This document shows positions 22,142 to 34,500 of a stretch of DNA of 64,000 nt, in pieces. The notes under the pieces are model-generated. The model was not told the DNA's origin. It did not search any database and worked only from the letters and a program-made list of their open reading frames with translations. Positions within the stretch are counted from its first letter, which is position 1. Each line of letters begins with the position of its first letter. The translations under genes were made by a program, and so were the position numbers. Source of the stretch: Microstegium vimineum (taxonomy: Eukaryota; Streptophyta; Magnoliopsida; Poales; Poaceae); contig CM039120.1 of the NCBI GenBank assembly GCA_022036555.1, positions 17,624,350 to 17,688,349 of the forward strand, written 5' to 3'.

Positions 22142-23375
22142 TGAAGGGTTATGAGGTTGCTACGTTAGCCAGAAAACAAAATTTTTCTACCCCATAAACC
22201 AGGAACTAGTGCTATCACGGGGTTACCACTAGACGCGCAGGTGCAGCGGAAGCGACTTGATGTAGTTGTGCGCGTCGCAGCAGTGTCGTGCAGTTGCGAG
22301 GTCGTCCGTCTCAACGTCTCTTACTCGCGGTTCGTCCTTGTGCTCTAGATGCAGCACCTCCGAGGAATCTCACACGTGCAGGGAAGAAGCGTCACGCCTC
22401 CGGACTGCTAGGTCCGCGAGGAGTACTAGGCGCGAGCGTGGGGAGCATGACGGTGGCTGCCAAAAGGATGTGAATTCGACTCACCTTGTGTCTCCCCTTG
22501 CTTATATAGGCGTCCTAATGAGCTCCCACGTTGGAGGCCCATTAGCAACCCAAAACCTAGTCTAATTCGGGTCCAACCCGAATTAGGCTTCCAGTCCCTT
22601 AAGCATGCGACCCTATGGGCTCACGCCCACATAGACATGGCCCAAGTACTCTTACTTGACCAATAGTTGATAGCGGTCTCTAGCAAGGCGTGTCAACTCC
22701 TATGCATACGCTATGATCATATCAGACGAACCACCACAATACAATATACTTGTTATTCCTTTGCCTTACGATATTTGGTACAACTCGTGGGTTAACACTT
22801 AACCCAAGCACGGCCATGCATTTCATGATCTAATCATTTTTGAGTAGTCTAGTGATATCTCTCTCATATGAAGTGTGGCAAATTCCATCTTGATTGACTA
22901 TGTCTCACAGCATGTTTCCCAACAAACCCGAAAGCCACCTTTATAACTACCCAGTTACGGAGTAGTGTTTGGTAGTCTCTAAGTAGGTCATTTCACATCT
23001 TGAGTACATACGACAATCTCAGGTCTAAGGACATAATGTACATGATGTGTATAGAGACAGTCTCATGTCGGGTATGTCCAGCACCATGTCCTACATGTGC
23101 CCACATTATTAGTTTGACATCTCATGTCCATGACTTGTGAAACATAGTCATCAACTAATAATGTGCTGATCTAATATTCATGCACATTCTAGCACGAACT
23201 TTTATCAGGGACAACTTTAGAATAACCATACAAGTAAAAGAGTTTCACAAACAATTCACATAATTGTTTATCGATACAAGTTGTCTTTAATGGATATTCA
23301 TTGAACTCATAACATGTCATGGATACAAGGAAATACAATCATCTCTATTATTACCTCTAGGGCATATTCCCAACA
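22142..23375 (-). mobile_element. Solo LTR of an Angela/BARE-type copia element (1234 bp)
   Basis: On the minus strand it starts TGTTGGGAATATGCCC at 23375 and ends AACCCTTCA at 22142. It is flanked by identical 5-bp target duplications CTTAC (22137-22141 and 23376-23380). Removing it with one CTTAC rejoins the RT and RNase H frame of the Tat element. The start motif matches Angela/BARE-type LTRs. No internal domain remains, so it arose by LTR-LTR recombination. Confidence 0.92.
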
Positions 23376-24364
23376 CTTACCACCTGCCTCGTGGCGAAGA
23401 TGTATAGCAGCAGTTCCTCATCGTCAGTAGGGGATACTAGGATCGGTGCGTTGGTCAACAACCGCTTGATATGGTCAACAGCGGACTGGGCCTCGGATGT
23501 CCACATGAATCGCTCGGATTTTTTCAAAAGTTTGTATAGAGGCAAGCTTTTTTTGCTGAGGCGGGAAATAAAGCGGTTGAGTGATGTGAGGCATCTGGTG
23601 ACCCATTGTACTCCTTTCACGTTGTGGATTGGCCCCATCTTTTCGATGGCGGTGATCTTTTCAGGGTTAGCTTCGATTCCTCTTTCGGAGACGACAAATC
23701 CTAGGAGCATGCCTTTGGGGACCCCAAAGACGCACTTCTCCGGATTAAGTTTGATGTTGTTCTTTTTGAGTTTTGCGAATGTGAGAGCAAGATCAGATAT
23801 GAGCCCATCGGCATGCTGGGCTTTAATGACAATATCATCTACGTAGACCTCGACTGTTTTACTCACTAGCTCATCAAAGCATCAGATCATGGTCCGCTGA
23901 AAGGTGGCGCCAGCGTTTCGGAGTCCGAAAGGCATGGTGACGTAGCAGAAAGATCCGAACGGGGTGATGAACGATGTCACCAGCTGGTCCGACTCATTCA
24001 TCTTGATTTGATGGTACCCCGAGTACGCGTCGAGGAAGCATAGGAGCTCGCATCCCGATGTCACGTCGACTATTTGGTCGATGCGAGGTAACGGGTACGG
24101 GTCTTTTGGGCAGACCTTGTTAAGGCTCGTATAATCAACGCACATCCTCCATTTCCCATTCTTTTTTCGCACTAGTACAGGGTTAGCGAGCCACTCGGGG
24201 TGGTACACTTCTTTGATGAAGCCCACGGCGAGAAGTTTCTTGATCTCTTCTCTGATCGCGGTGCGTCTTTCTTCATCGAAGCGGCGCAGTCGTTGCTTGA
24301 CGGGGCGGGAATCCGGTTTGATATACAAGGAATGCTCGGCGACATCCCTGGGTATGCCCGGCAT
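23376..24364 (-). pseudogene. Tat element 1 reverse transcriptase
   Basis: RT motifs occur in order: the RVRKKNGKWRMCVDY-type block, LCFLDAYSGYHQI, the MPFGLRNAGATFQRTM block, and the catalytic YVDDIVIKA box at about 23830. A TGA at 23882-23884 interrupts the frame just before YVDD, at a place where related elements have Arg (CGA to TGA fits CpG decay). The 3' end of the domain is interrupted at 23376 by the solo LTR. RT copies the element RNA into cDNA in the particle. Confidence 0.88.
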
Positions 24365-25404
24365 ATCCGAAGGCCTCCATGCAAATATGTCGATGTTTGC
24401 ATGAAGGTAGTCGACGAGCTCGCTTTCCTATTTGGGAGAGAGGGAGGTGCTGACGTGCGCGGTCCTTTCCTCCCCATCCCGAGTGTCGAGAACAACCGTC
24501 TTCGTGGACCTTGTGGGTTCGAAGGATCCGACCTTCTTGGCGTTCGGGGCCCTTCTCGTGACGTGCTGGCCTCGGCCGCCATTTCGGCTGCCAGCTGCTT
24601 TGAAGCTACGAGCGCTGACGCGTACGTGCAGCATTTGACGTCGCACTCGTACGCGCGTCGGGGCGCCGCTCCCACTGTGATGACACCCTTAGGGCCCGGC
24701 ATTTTCAGCTTTAGGTAGGTATAGTTCGGAACGGCCATGAATTTGGCATAGCATGGTCGTCCCAGTATGGCATGGTACGTTCCCCTGAAGCCGACGACCT
24801 CAAAAGTTAACGTTTCCTTTCGGAAATTGTTCGGCCCGCCGAACGTGACAGGCAGATCAATCTGTCCGATGGGATCCGCCTTCTTGCCAGGAATTACCCC
24901 GAAGAACGGGGCTCCCGAGGGCCGCAGACGTGACCGTGGTATCCTCATAGTGTCGAGGGTCTCAGCATAGAGGATGTTGAGTCCGCTCCCGCCATCCATG
25001 AGGATCTTAGTGAGGTGCTTTGTGCTAACGATGGGATCAACAACTAACGGATAGTGCCCGGGGAACGGTACATATTCGGGATGATCGTGGCGATTGAAAG
25101 TAATAGAGGACTCAGACCACTTGAGGAAGGTGGGAACAGCGGGGATGGTTGCGTATACCTCTCGGCGCGCGACCTTCTGTTGACGCTTGGAGCTGCATGA
25201 TGTTGGGCCGCCGAAGAACATCAATGTCTCGTCCATCGGGATGTAGCCGTCGTTTTTTGCTCCGCCATCCTCGTCGTTGTCCTCTTTCTTCTTCGTCCAC
25301 CTCTTCTTCATCGAGCCGCCACCGAGAAACTTTTTCATAAGGTTACAATCCTTGAGGAGGTGTTCGACAGGGTTTGCGTGGTTCGGACAGGTCCGTTCCA
25401 GCAT
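24365..25404 (-). pseudogene. Tat element 1 protease and gag-pol linker
   Basis: The frame from 25404 holds a CX-H-type residue string (CPNHANPVEHLLKDC), then an aspartic protease with active site MDGGSGLNILY and the ILGRPCYAKFMAVPNY block. The reading frame of the protein changes near 24440, after which the RT frame (from about 24430) continues in another phase, so a frameshift separates protease and RT. Confidence 0.75.
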
Positions 25405-27026
25405 TTTCTCGAAGTGATCGTTGGCGGGCGCCTCCTGCTGCTCCTCGCCTTTCTCGGCGGCGGCGACGAATGATGAGTTGTATCGTTGTCGGTTGCGCCC
25501 CTTCTTGCACAGGCGAGCCGAGGGCCCTTCTGCTTCTGCTTCGTCGCACTTGCTGCAGCCGGGTGCGCCCTAGAAGACGGCATCGACCGCCTCCTCGCCT
25601 GAGGCATGATTTGTGGCGATGTCTAGCAGTTCCTTCGTTCTTTTGGGCTTTTTGCGTCCTAGTTTGTGAACTAGAGACTCGCAAGTACTCCCTGATAGGA
25701 AGGCTGCGACGACGTCGCCATTGGATATGTCCGGGAGTTCGTTACACTGCTGAGAAAAGCGGTGAATGTATTCTCGGAGGGTTTCGCCTCGCTTTTGCCT
25801 ACAATTCTTGAGGTCCCAAGAATTACCGAGACAGATGTAGGTACCTTGAAAGTTTCCGACGAAGGTGTTCTTCAGGTCTCCCCAGTTTCGTATCTTCCCT
25901 TTCGGGAGGTGCTCTAGCCACACGCGCGTCGTATCTGAGAGGTAGAGCGGCAGATGGCGGATTATGAAATTCTTGTTGTTCGCCCCGCCCGCCTCGCAGG
26001 CGAAACGGTAGTCTTCCAGCTAGAGGCCGGGGTTCGTGAGCCCTGTGTACTTTTGGATGTAGGTGGGCAGTCGAAAACGCGACGATATCCATGCGATGTG
26101 TATGCACGCGGAAAAAACACCATGGCCCGGTGGGCTCTGGGCTAGAGTCCCGGTCCTCGTCAGGGTCGTGTCGTCCGCCCCTACGTGGGTGCCGCCCACG
26201 TCGCCGGTCACCGTCGTCGTTGTCGCTCAAGCCGTTGTCGCCGCTCTCGAAACGCGCTCCGCGGCCAGGGCGTCACCTGACCGGCTCTTGGTCCCTCGCG
26301 GGGGTTGGCCTTGGTCTTTGGTGAACGGAATTTTCAGGCTGTGGTGTGTTGGGAGCACTAGAGAAGGCTCCCGCTCTCTGTCGCGCCGAGCTCTCCGCTT
26401 GCTGAGCCGCCGCGCGGTCGAGGAGGAAACATAGCTCCCCTCTGAGCTTCTTTTCCTCGGGCGTTGCGGGCTCCGAGAACTGCCTCATGAGCATGGTGGC
26501 AGCCGCTATGTTTTGTTGCGCCCTCGGGAAAGAAGGAGGGGACGCGTCATCCTCGACTATGCGACTCTGCACGTCTCGGGCTCGAGCCCGGGGGTCGACC
26601 TCCGGTCTTGGCTGGAGTTGCTGCTCGAGGAGAGCGCGCTCGTCATCGATCTAGCGGCGAGCGTCTTCGATCTCCTCCTGACGAGCTTGCATGGCGTCTA
26701 TGTTGACGTGTGGTGGCGTAAAGGCCTAAGGGTTGCCCGGAAGGATTTCGTTTCCATCCTCGTCGACGTCGCGCACGGCTCCCTCAGGGGTGCCCTCCCT
26801 TCCGTCGCACATGAAGCATTCCCGTGAGGGGATCTCGCTGACCTCGGGGGTGGTGTGTTCGGTCTCCCGTGCTATCAGTGCCAGAGAGAGCCAGATCGTC
26901 CTCAGTCAGGAGGTCGTAAAACGAATCGATGGTTCCTATGAACTCGTCGTCACCGGCGTCTGTCATCTTTAGGGCGATAAGTCGTTTGAGGATGGACGCG
27001 GCGCTGACGAGACCAAAAGGGTACAT
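25405..27026 (-). pseudogene. Tat element 1 Gag
   Basis: Gag text is spread over three frames: an N-terminal part (27026-26784), a Gln/Ala-rich middle (26572-26273) and the gag domain (25923-25570) with WLEHLPKGKIRNWGDL, FVGNFQGTY and QKRGETLREYIHRFSQQC. Its right end is 18 bp from the truncated 5' LTR, so the usual leader and primer site are gone. Several frameshifts make it non-functional. Confidence 0.75.
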
Positions 27027-27044
27027 TACAAGGACGCCTTCTTC

Positions 27045-28049
27045 TATCGCCTAGCCGTGTTCTTCGGGTGTGTGTGTGTGTGTGATCTCTTTCTCTAAAA
27101 GCTTGAGAGTAGAGAGCTCCGGTGTCTTCTTGAGTCGTCCCCCATGTCCTCCTTTTATAGTCGCAAGGGGAGCAGGGGAGTTACAAACATGCGTCGAGAG
27201 ATATCTAACTAGGATACCGAGCCCCCTTCCTTCTTCGTGAAGGATGTTGGGCATTTACAATATTATATTCCTATTTTCTTCGTACTTGGTCGGAGGAGAG
27301 GAGTCATGTCGGGTCCTTGTTGCATCGCCGGAGGATACAGGGGGGGGTTCGGTTGAACCCGTAGCATAGTAGAGGCATGGAGTTCGTTGTACTATTGGAA
27401 GGTACACGGCTGTACCTTCTTATGATTCTTTTTGTGTACGGCGGATTCCTCCACTCCGGGCCAATGGGTTTCGTTACCTGGCGGGCCCCATGTACCTGAT
27501 GTACTTCTATTCGGAGGGTTTCTGTAGGGGCTCGGAGGACGGAGGGGTTGTCTTTGCTTCGCGGAGGCATGGGTCCCACCTATTCAGAAGTCTGATTCCA
27601 TCCCGTCCCTGGCTGGAGGACTCGTCGTGTCTCCATTTTAGTAGGAAACTAGGGTGTTATCCTGCGCTCCGGTTTATATGGGATGTACGATCTTCAGGAT
27701 AACGTACCTCCGTTCTTATCGGCGTTCGCACCGTCAGCGCCTACAAGGCAATAGTCGTCACCTTCTAGAAGGGGCAAACGGGTCTTTTCCCTATCAGCGG
27801 CGCCCTACACGTCTTCTGCAAGTTGTGGACCCGTCTCGCTTCCCACGTCGGGCGAGACGGAAACACGTCTGCCTCGGGGCGCGTCTGCCTACCCAGGCCG
27901 GCGGGACTTTGTGGATCATATGCCCTTTCTTCGTGGGCTGATGGTGATTTTCCCTGATGGGCTTCTCATCCCTATCTAGATGGCCGTTGTGGAGCCTTTA
28001 GTTTATGGTTTTGTTTCTGAAAGTTTATCATTAAATTAGATCTCCGACA
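27045..28049 (-). repeat. Truncated 5' LTR of Tat element 1
   Basis: It matches the family from TGTCGGAGATC (28049) to about 27045 but lacks the last roughly 220 bp of U5 present at 14869-15090. The primer site and leader are also missing: gag sequence begins within about 20 bp. The outer edge abuts CCCTT. A TG-rich run lies at 27068-27083. Confidence 0.88.
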
Positions 28050-28138
28050 CCCTTAGAGCTAATATTTTTTTGAGCTAAATTTTTGTAGGCCTATTCATCC
28101 CCCCTCTAGTCCTCCTAGGCGACATCAAGGTCCTTTCA

Positions 28139-28847
28139 CGATCGGTTTGTGCAGGGAGTCATGTTGGAGTAGGATTCTTCTCCTTATTAGTTCATGTTTA
28201 GTCCCTGGAAAATACAGATTCACCAAAGTTGTGGAATTATGTTAGTTTAACCCTTAAACATATGTTGAGTGATGGTTCTAGTAGGTTCTAGAGTCTTCCC
28301 AAGTTGAATTTCATAGGGATCTTGATATCTTTCTCATCGGGACTCCAAATATGGAAAGTGATAGGTCCATTTCGATTGTCTCGATGAGCTCTTCACAATG
28401 GTGCAATCTAATTCATCACTTGAGATACTTTTATATAGTAATACCTGAATATCCTGTAAAACAAGTGAGAACAACACAACTCGTGGAACTCGTTAGAATC
28501 AAACCCTACAACTATGCTTTATAATTTATTTCTTATCATTTAATGCAATAGGTGATGGTTATATTTCGAGTTTAGTGGTCATCAACATCTCTCAACCTTC
28601 ATTTCTATATATGTCATGTCACTTGTGTATGCTCATATTATGCTTTTGTGTTTACCCTGATTCATTTGAGCATAATGGTTAGTACTATCTTTGAGAACTT
28701 TTATGTGGCTTGGTTTGTATAAGCATGTGTAACATTTTCCTCTTATTATATCATGGTTATATGAACCAAGTATGTTGAAAACCTCAATCTTCAATCTTAT
28801 ACGCATACTCAAGGTCATGTTGTCATCAATCACTAAAAATGGGAGAT
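28139..28847 (+). mobile_element. Copia 3' internal remnant with polypurine tract
   Basis: No ORF is convincing. The left part (28190-28600) has phrases like those in Athila-type LTRs and seems to be a fragment of one. The right part ends with a run AAAAATGGGAGAT (28835-28847) directly before an LTR start, the polypurine tract arrangement of SIRE-type copia elements. Gag and pol are missing. Confidence 0.5.
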
Positions 28848-30485
28848 TGAAAACATCTAGGCCCCTAGTGGATTTCGGTGATTAATGATGACATAAGATT
28901 ATTATGACTAATGTTTGTTTTGCATAGGAAAATTGAGTTAGGTCATGATAATAGTGATTGATTGGACAACCAACTAGTTTTCATGCCCCTAGCAATGGAC
29001 GTCGTTTTGGTTTTCAAAGGATGGACAATAAGTTTAAGGATGGTTTAGTTCTAAATGTCATTTGGCATTAAGAGACACTTGGAGCAAAATAGGACTTTGT
29101 TTCTTTCCTTTGACTGTTCTATAAAGGGGGCTATAAGCTAGTAGCTTGACCTAGGTGAGTCTAATGGTTTAGGTGTGGTGCACACATGTCAATCTTAGCA
29201 CTAGGTAGCACAGGGATGGCCAAAGATCAGTTGGAACAAACTTTCGTTCGTAAGGAAATGTGATTTGAAGGTGAATGGAGTGTTTTACAGTCGACTAGAC
29301 AATAGCGCCAGTGTGACTGGACATGTTTGAGAAAGTGCTATGAGGCTAGGTTAAGCCACCGAATGCTTGAACAAAGCGCACTGGATGCGACTATGACTAG
29401 GGTTTGCTCACCAATATGCATTGGACATTGTGACTGGACGTGCCCTAGGGCAGAGAGTCGGGTCGTTACCCATAGTAAGGTTCTAGAGAGGTGTTTCAAT
29501 GACCAGACACGTTCGGCTAATTGGACGCTGGCTAGAGTCCGATCACCATACAGAGAGGTTTTAGATAGTACAAATATTGATTGGATGCGTATGATCGGAG
29601 ATGTGTCAGAGTGGTTGACGCTGGCGTCATGTAGCCATTGGCTACCGACCAGACACGTCCGGTTTGTCACATAAATTGTTGAATTGAACCTCAATGGGTA
29701 TGTTTTGGAGTTGGGAGTATTTATACTCCTCTCACTCCTCCAACATATCTCTCTTGCCCATTTGATCACCTAAACACATCCATTGAAGTCCAAGGGAGAG
29801 CAAGTGCCTAGTGAGGAGTTGTGATTTAGTAATTTCAAGATTAAAAACCTCATTAGTGCTTTCAATGTAGCAAGTATGCCTCCACCCATCCTGTTAGGCT
29901 TGTTGTGGTCAAGTGAGAGTTGGTGCTTGATACTCTTGGTGATCAACATCACCTAAACAGTTCGATAGAGATTGGGAGTGTGGTGATTATCTAGCGGAGC
30001 TTGTGGATGACTTTACTTGACTTGTGAGCAGTTGTGAATTGTGTTGGAGTCGCAAAGAATCAACATGTAGAGAGCACTTGATCCTTGCACGGATCAAGAG
30101 AGGGTGATACCCTTGTGCGGCTGCTCTAACAAGGACTAGGGACCAATGTGAACTCCTCCAAAAAAACATCATCATGTTCCTTCCTTCTCTTTACATTAAG
30201 CATTTACTTTGAGCAATTTCATATTTGTCTTTATATTCTTAGAATTGTTACATTAAGCATTTACTTTGAGCAATTCAATATTGTCTTTATATTCTTAGAA
30301 TTGTCATACTAGAGTAGAATTGGAACCTAGGTCACTAAACTTCTATGCGCTAGACTAATACAGAACCCTTTTAGACACAAAGGGTGATTTGCCTAAGTTT
30401 TAGGACTTAATTATTGCAAAAAAAATAAATAGAGAAGCCAAAGTCACTCCTCTTCTTCGGCATTTTGGGCATCCTGATCCTTTCA
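28848..30485 (+). repeat. 3' LTR of a SIRE-type copia element (about 1.64 kb)
   Basis: It starts TGAAAACATCTAGGCCCC right after the polypurine tract and ends GATCCTTTCA at 30485, giving TGAAA/TTTCA inverted ends. A TATA (TATTTATACTCC, about 29726) supports plus sense. It differs in sequence from the other copia LTR at 12922, so it is a separate family. A 57-bp tandem duplication lies near its end (30192-30304). Confidence 0.65.
30192..30304. repeat. Tandem duplication of a 57-bp unit
   Basis: 30192-30248 and 30249-30304 are near-identical copies starting TACATTAAGC and ending AGAATTGT. Confidence 0.9.
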
Positions 30486-30533
30486 ACTAAGGATGAAAAT
30501 GGATCGGCATTTTGGCATCCTGATCCTTTCAAC

Positions 30534-30792
30534 TAAGGATGAAAACGGATCGGATATGAACGGATATCGCTGATATCGTATTTGTTTTCATATTTCTGTT
30601 CGGATTCGGATTCGAATACGAATAGTATTAGAAATATTGGATATGATACAATTAGATATCGACATCATAAATATACCAATTTTAGTATTTGGATACGAAT
30701 ACGGTATCGAATCTTCGGACAGGTCTAAACTCCTCTAAACGAATTCGGTCGGACGGACGGTCGAATAAATATCCGTCCTGTTTTCATCCCTA
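30534..30792. mobile_element. hAT-type MITE (259 bp)
   Basis: The inverted ends are TAAGGATGAAAACGG and TTTTCATCCCTA. It is flanked by the 8-bp target duplication CTTTCAAC at 30526-30533 and 30793-30800, the length used by hAT transposons. It is non-coding and lies next to the end of the copia LTR. A partial copy of its left end, with another CTTTCAAC, precedes it (see 30458-30550). Confidence 0.88.
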
Positions 30793-30800
30793 CTTTCAAC

Positions 30801-31519
30801 TTCCTTGGTTCTTAAAACATAGCACATATCTAATTGCATAGCAAAATTCATATACCTAGAAAAGCCAAAATGACATAATGTGAGACAAAGGGAGTACAAG
30901 CTTGAATGTTATAATGTAAATTTGTTTTACTCCTAGGATGTAGGATCAATGCATACATGGAGTCTAATTCCCTCGAGGCTTGAGCAATATCAAGCTGTTA
31001 CTTTTCACTGGACTCTATCAACTGTCAATAAAAAAAAATCCACGTATCATCAGGCCTGGATACATTTCTCTATTCACAGTACACACGACAGAACGCATTT
31101 ACATCAACTTACATGTTTGGTTGAGATTACAAGGCGCATTACAATTAACCTTTGAGGACTTCATGGTACAAAACTCCCAAGTCAATCCGAGGAATTCGTC
31201 TCATGGCTGTTTCGAACCTTATTCCATGGGAATGCTTTCTCAGTTACCAACAATACATATCCCAAATACTGGGCCAAGATCACCACTTCAGTCTTGCTAT
31301 CCAGCTGGAGAAATCATAGATTTGGTACATTCCTCACGCTGCTATTTTCACATGACAATTCAAGCTAAATGATCACAGAGGTTTGCTTCGTTGCTTTCTC
31401 CAGCATGCACTGCATAGTCGTTGATGATAATCAACTGAACAACGGAGTGACAATAGATTGAACTGAGCCAATTCTGCCTACGGCACATGCAGCACGGGAA
31501 TAAAATGCTAAATTGGCCT
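30801..31519. other. Intergenic sequence and probable 3' UTR of the GON4L-like gene
   Basis: No gene frame is evident. The part at about 30830-30900 ends in a GACAAAGGGAGTAC phrase like a Stowaway MITE end, without a second end visible. The part nearest 31520 should be the 3' UTR of the minus-strand gene; no poly(A) signal was fixed. Confidence 0.4.
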
Positions 31520-34500
31520 TCATCTTGGGGCCGGAGTTTTTCTAGTTCTTGAATCATTGGGCTTGCGTTCAGCACTTGACTGTCCCTGTGGCACTTTAGA
31601 ACATCTGGTTTTGCTCCGGCTAGTTTCAGCTATAAGAGAAGTGGACGAACGTTGGCTCGTCCTAGATCCTGTGCGCTTTGCGGTTTCCTGCTTCAGCTTA
31701 TCCCTCACAGACCGAGAAGGAACTTGCGATTTCTGCATTGAGCTTGCACCCAGTTTATCTTTTTGAAGAGATCCTTGCTGGATTTGACTGTGGTCACTAC
31801 TAACATGAAATTCCCCAAAAACAACAGATGCTGAGATACCCTGAACAAGAAATATTTAAACATATACAAAATCAGAAGAAAAGGACAAAACTGAATAAAA
31901 GAGTAATGAACAGAGAAGAAAACTTCTGACAAATTAAGTATGACCAGGAGAGCAAAATCCATCATGTATGTTCATATTCCTGGCATGTTAAATAAGAACA
32001 CAGCAATAACAAAAAATAAAACATCTTTTCCAATGCCATGGCATTTTTTTAAGAACAAATGATAATGCAATGCCATACTAGGATCATGAACATTATAATA
32101 CTAACAGGCGTATCTACAAATATCACCTTATTTTGAATTGGAGAGGCTTCTGGACCCTGAACTTGCTCCTCTTCAGAATCATCCATTTCCTCACACTCAA
32201 ACTCAACATGCTGGCTATCTTCCTCGGAATCACTTAATTCTTCTTGCTCCATTACAATTCCTTGCATTGATTCTTCATTAGGTTCTTCAATGCAATGATG
32301 AAAATAGGAATTTACAACCTCGAGCTCTGGAACATTAGATTTGTCCTTCCTGGAAACTTCATACTGAACATTTGATCTGCTAAAACTACTTCTGAAGTCA
32401 TTTGAATCTTTTGTGGCCGTTGGGGAACATAAATGAATGTTCAAGTCAATACTTGTCTCCCTCTCAGAAGGGCTTGTGGATGCTTGTCCAGCTGTTGACT
32501 GGTCATCTACTGGGACTTCGCTCATGTTATTATCAGACTGATGGTAATCAAGGTTACTATCATAATCTGCTACTTCATTATGCACATCAACTTCTGATCT
32601 TTGCAAGAGAGGATGGAAGTCAATAGTGTTAGCATTTACAGTACCATTTTCGGTGGAACCTGTAGTCTGGTTGTTACTTCTCTCAACTCGAACTTTCTCA
32701 AAGGGGAAAAGATCATATTTTCTTGACTGATTAATAAGATTTTGAACAGGGTGACTGTATGAGGAAACCACATTTCGAGGATACTGAAACAGTAAAGGAT
32801 GCATCTGCAAATCTTGCTCAGCACCATCTTCCGTAACATTATCATTAGAGATCTCATTCTGCTGCAATCTAGAATTAGCTCTGTGATCAGGGAACAGATT
32901 TAGCTGTCTATAAGCACTTTCTGTAAAGGCCAGAGGTGGCAAAGGATACCTATTCTTTGCTGCATGATTTGAGGTGCTATGAAAGTGTGTTAAGTTTGGA
33001 TGAAATGCCACCTGAGATAGGACACGGACAGAAGGGGGAAGGTTCACAGGAGGCAAGTCTGGAGCCAACTTGACCACACAACCACCTTTCTCTTTACTCA
33101 ATTTAGAAGCTGGCAGTTGGTCCAGAGATCCACATGATACCACTGGAGCTGGAGTGGAAGGTGTCCTCACATATGATGGGCCATCAGAGGGGCAGTACAT
33201 AAAAGGTATATATGAGGTGGTTACATCAAGTTTCACACCACTTCCTTTCTGCGGTGCAATGTAACCACATGTAGCACCACATTCTTCATTGACGTCTGTG
33301 CCTAACTGCATCATCATGTTCATGCTCCTACTATCTGTGTCTTCCAAAAATGCTTCATTGACATATGAATCATCATAATTTTCAACATCTTCAGAAGCAT
33401 TGTTATCAGCCTGTGATGAAAGCATACAAAAATATGCTTAATGACATCACTTTAGATGAAGATTAAGATATTATTTGGATATGCTAAGTTAAAGAAATAT
33501 ACTAACCTCTTGCCCACCGTGTGAATCGGGCATGGATGCTCTAAGTTTTCTCCTCTTTGCTTCATATGTTCGCCTTCTTTCTTTTTCAGCATCACTTTTA
33601 GTGTAAGATTTCTGGACTCCACTTGCAACTCTCCATTGACGTTGGAGCAGTGAAGGATCTCTATGTGGCACTACAAACCTCCAAACTGATGTCCAGTCGT
33701 TTTTGAATATCCTCAGCCCCTAAAGTCACAGTAATGGAAGAAAGTAAGTGACACAAATCAAGCATGGAAAATAGAAGATAGCCTGTAGTCACAAGTCATC
33801 ACCTCCTGAATACATTCTTTTTCCTCAACTGTCAATGGAGATGTCTTCATATGGCGCACATCCTGCATTAATTCAGATAAGAATATAGATATCCCGGAGG
33901 CTATTATGTTGGGTTTTGCTGATAGCAGTCAATGAGCTCAAAATCTATCATATCCTGATAATTGACCGGATAATACACAACATGGTCAAATCAACCCAAC
34001 CAAAATCAGTATTAGAACAAGCAACACACAGACAATTTCTAATTTTTTTTTTTTGAACGCAATGGCAGGAGCTCTGCCTTTCAATTAAGTAGGAGGGAAA
34101 GAGAGTTTATGTACAAGCAAAAAGAGAGAGACATTCCATAGAGGAGAGCAAAGTGCAGCTGCAAAACCACACACTCCACTAGGAGCTGCAGCAGCTAGGC
34201 AAAAAAATTGAAAGCTCTCTTTATTTGCTCTATGTCTTCCTTAATTCTTGCAGCAACCTACAGCACATTCTCTGTTGCATTGTTGAAAATTCTTATGTTT
34301 CTCTCTTTCCATATATTCCAGAATGTGTAGATCACCACCCCGTTCAGCCTTCTACGATTAGAGTTAGGCACCTTGTTCACCGCCTCCTCCCACCATGCCT
34401 TAATGTGGACGGGGTCAGGTTGTTGTTGCAACTGCAGCTCGTTGAAGTTTTCCCAAAACAGGATTGGTCCAAAACTGCCTTTGAAAAGGGACAACATAGA

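Larger units (their letters stand above)
14869..28049 (-). mobile_element. Tat-lineage Ty3/gypsy element 1 (13.2 kb), nested in copia LTR
   Basis: Both edges carry the 5-bp target duplication CCCTT (14864-14868 and 28050-28054). In minus sense the order is truncated 5' LTR (28049-27045), gag (27026-25570), protease (25404-24400), RT (24364-23376), RNase H plus a second RNase H (22140-21017), integrase (about 21016-19980), a 3' region with antisense genes on the plus strand (19537-17046), polypurine tract (16103-16090) and 3' LTR (16089-14869). The second RNase H between the first and integrase, and antisense ORFs before the 3' LTR, are hallmarks of the Tat clade. A solo copia LTR splits RT from RNase H. 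Confidence 0.9.
12922..28138 (+). repeat. SIRE/Maximus-type copia LTR, split by the Tat element
   Basis: The left edge is TGAAAGTGCATCTAG at 12922 and the right edge GGTCCTTTCA at 28138, so the ends form a 6-bp inverted repeat (TGAAAG/CTTTCA). Removing the Tat insertion and one CCCTT copy leaves an LTR of about 2.0 kb. A plus-strand TATA (ACTATAAATACTC, about 14018-14030) gives plus sense. There is no clear primer site after 28138 and no 5-bp target duplication (CAATA on the left, CGATC on the right), so it is truncated or rearranged outside its edges. Confidence 0.7.

Noticed and set aside
22158..23375. Solo LTR boundary at TGCTACG (22158)
   Set aside because: No target duplication fits there; extending to TGAAGGG at 22142 gives perfect CTTAC on both sides and restores the reading frame.
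12922..28847. 12922 and 28848 LTRs as the two LTRs of one copia element
   Set aside because: Their starts and ends differ in sequence beyond the shared TGAAA/TTTCA, so they are separate families.
29327..29769. Opposing frames of 115 and 143 codons as a gene pair
   Set aside because: They overlap inside the copia LTR near its promoter and have no domain; retained only as LTR sequence.
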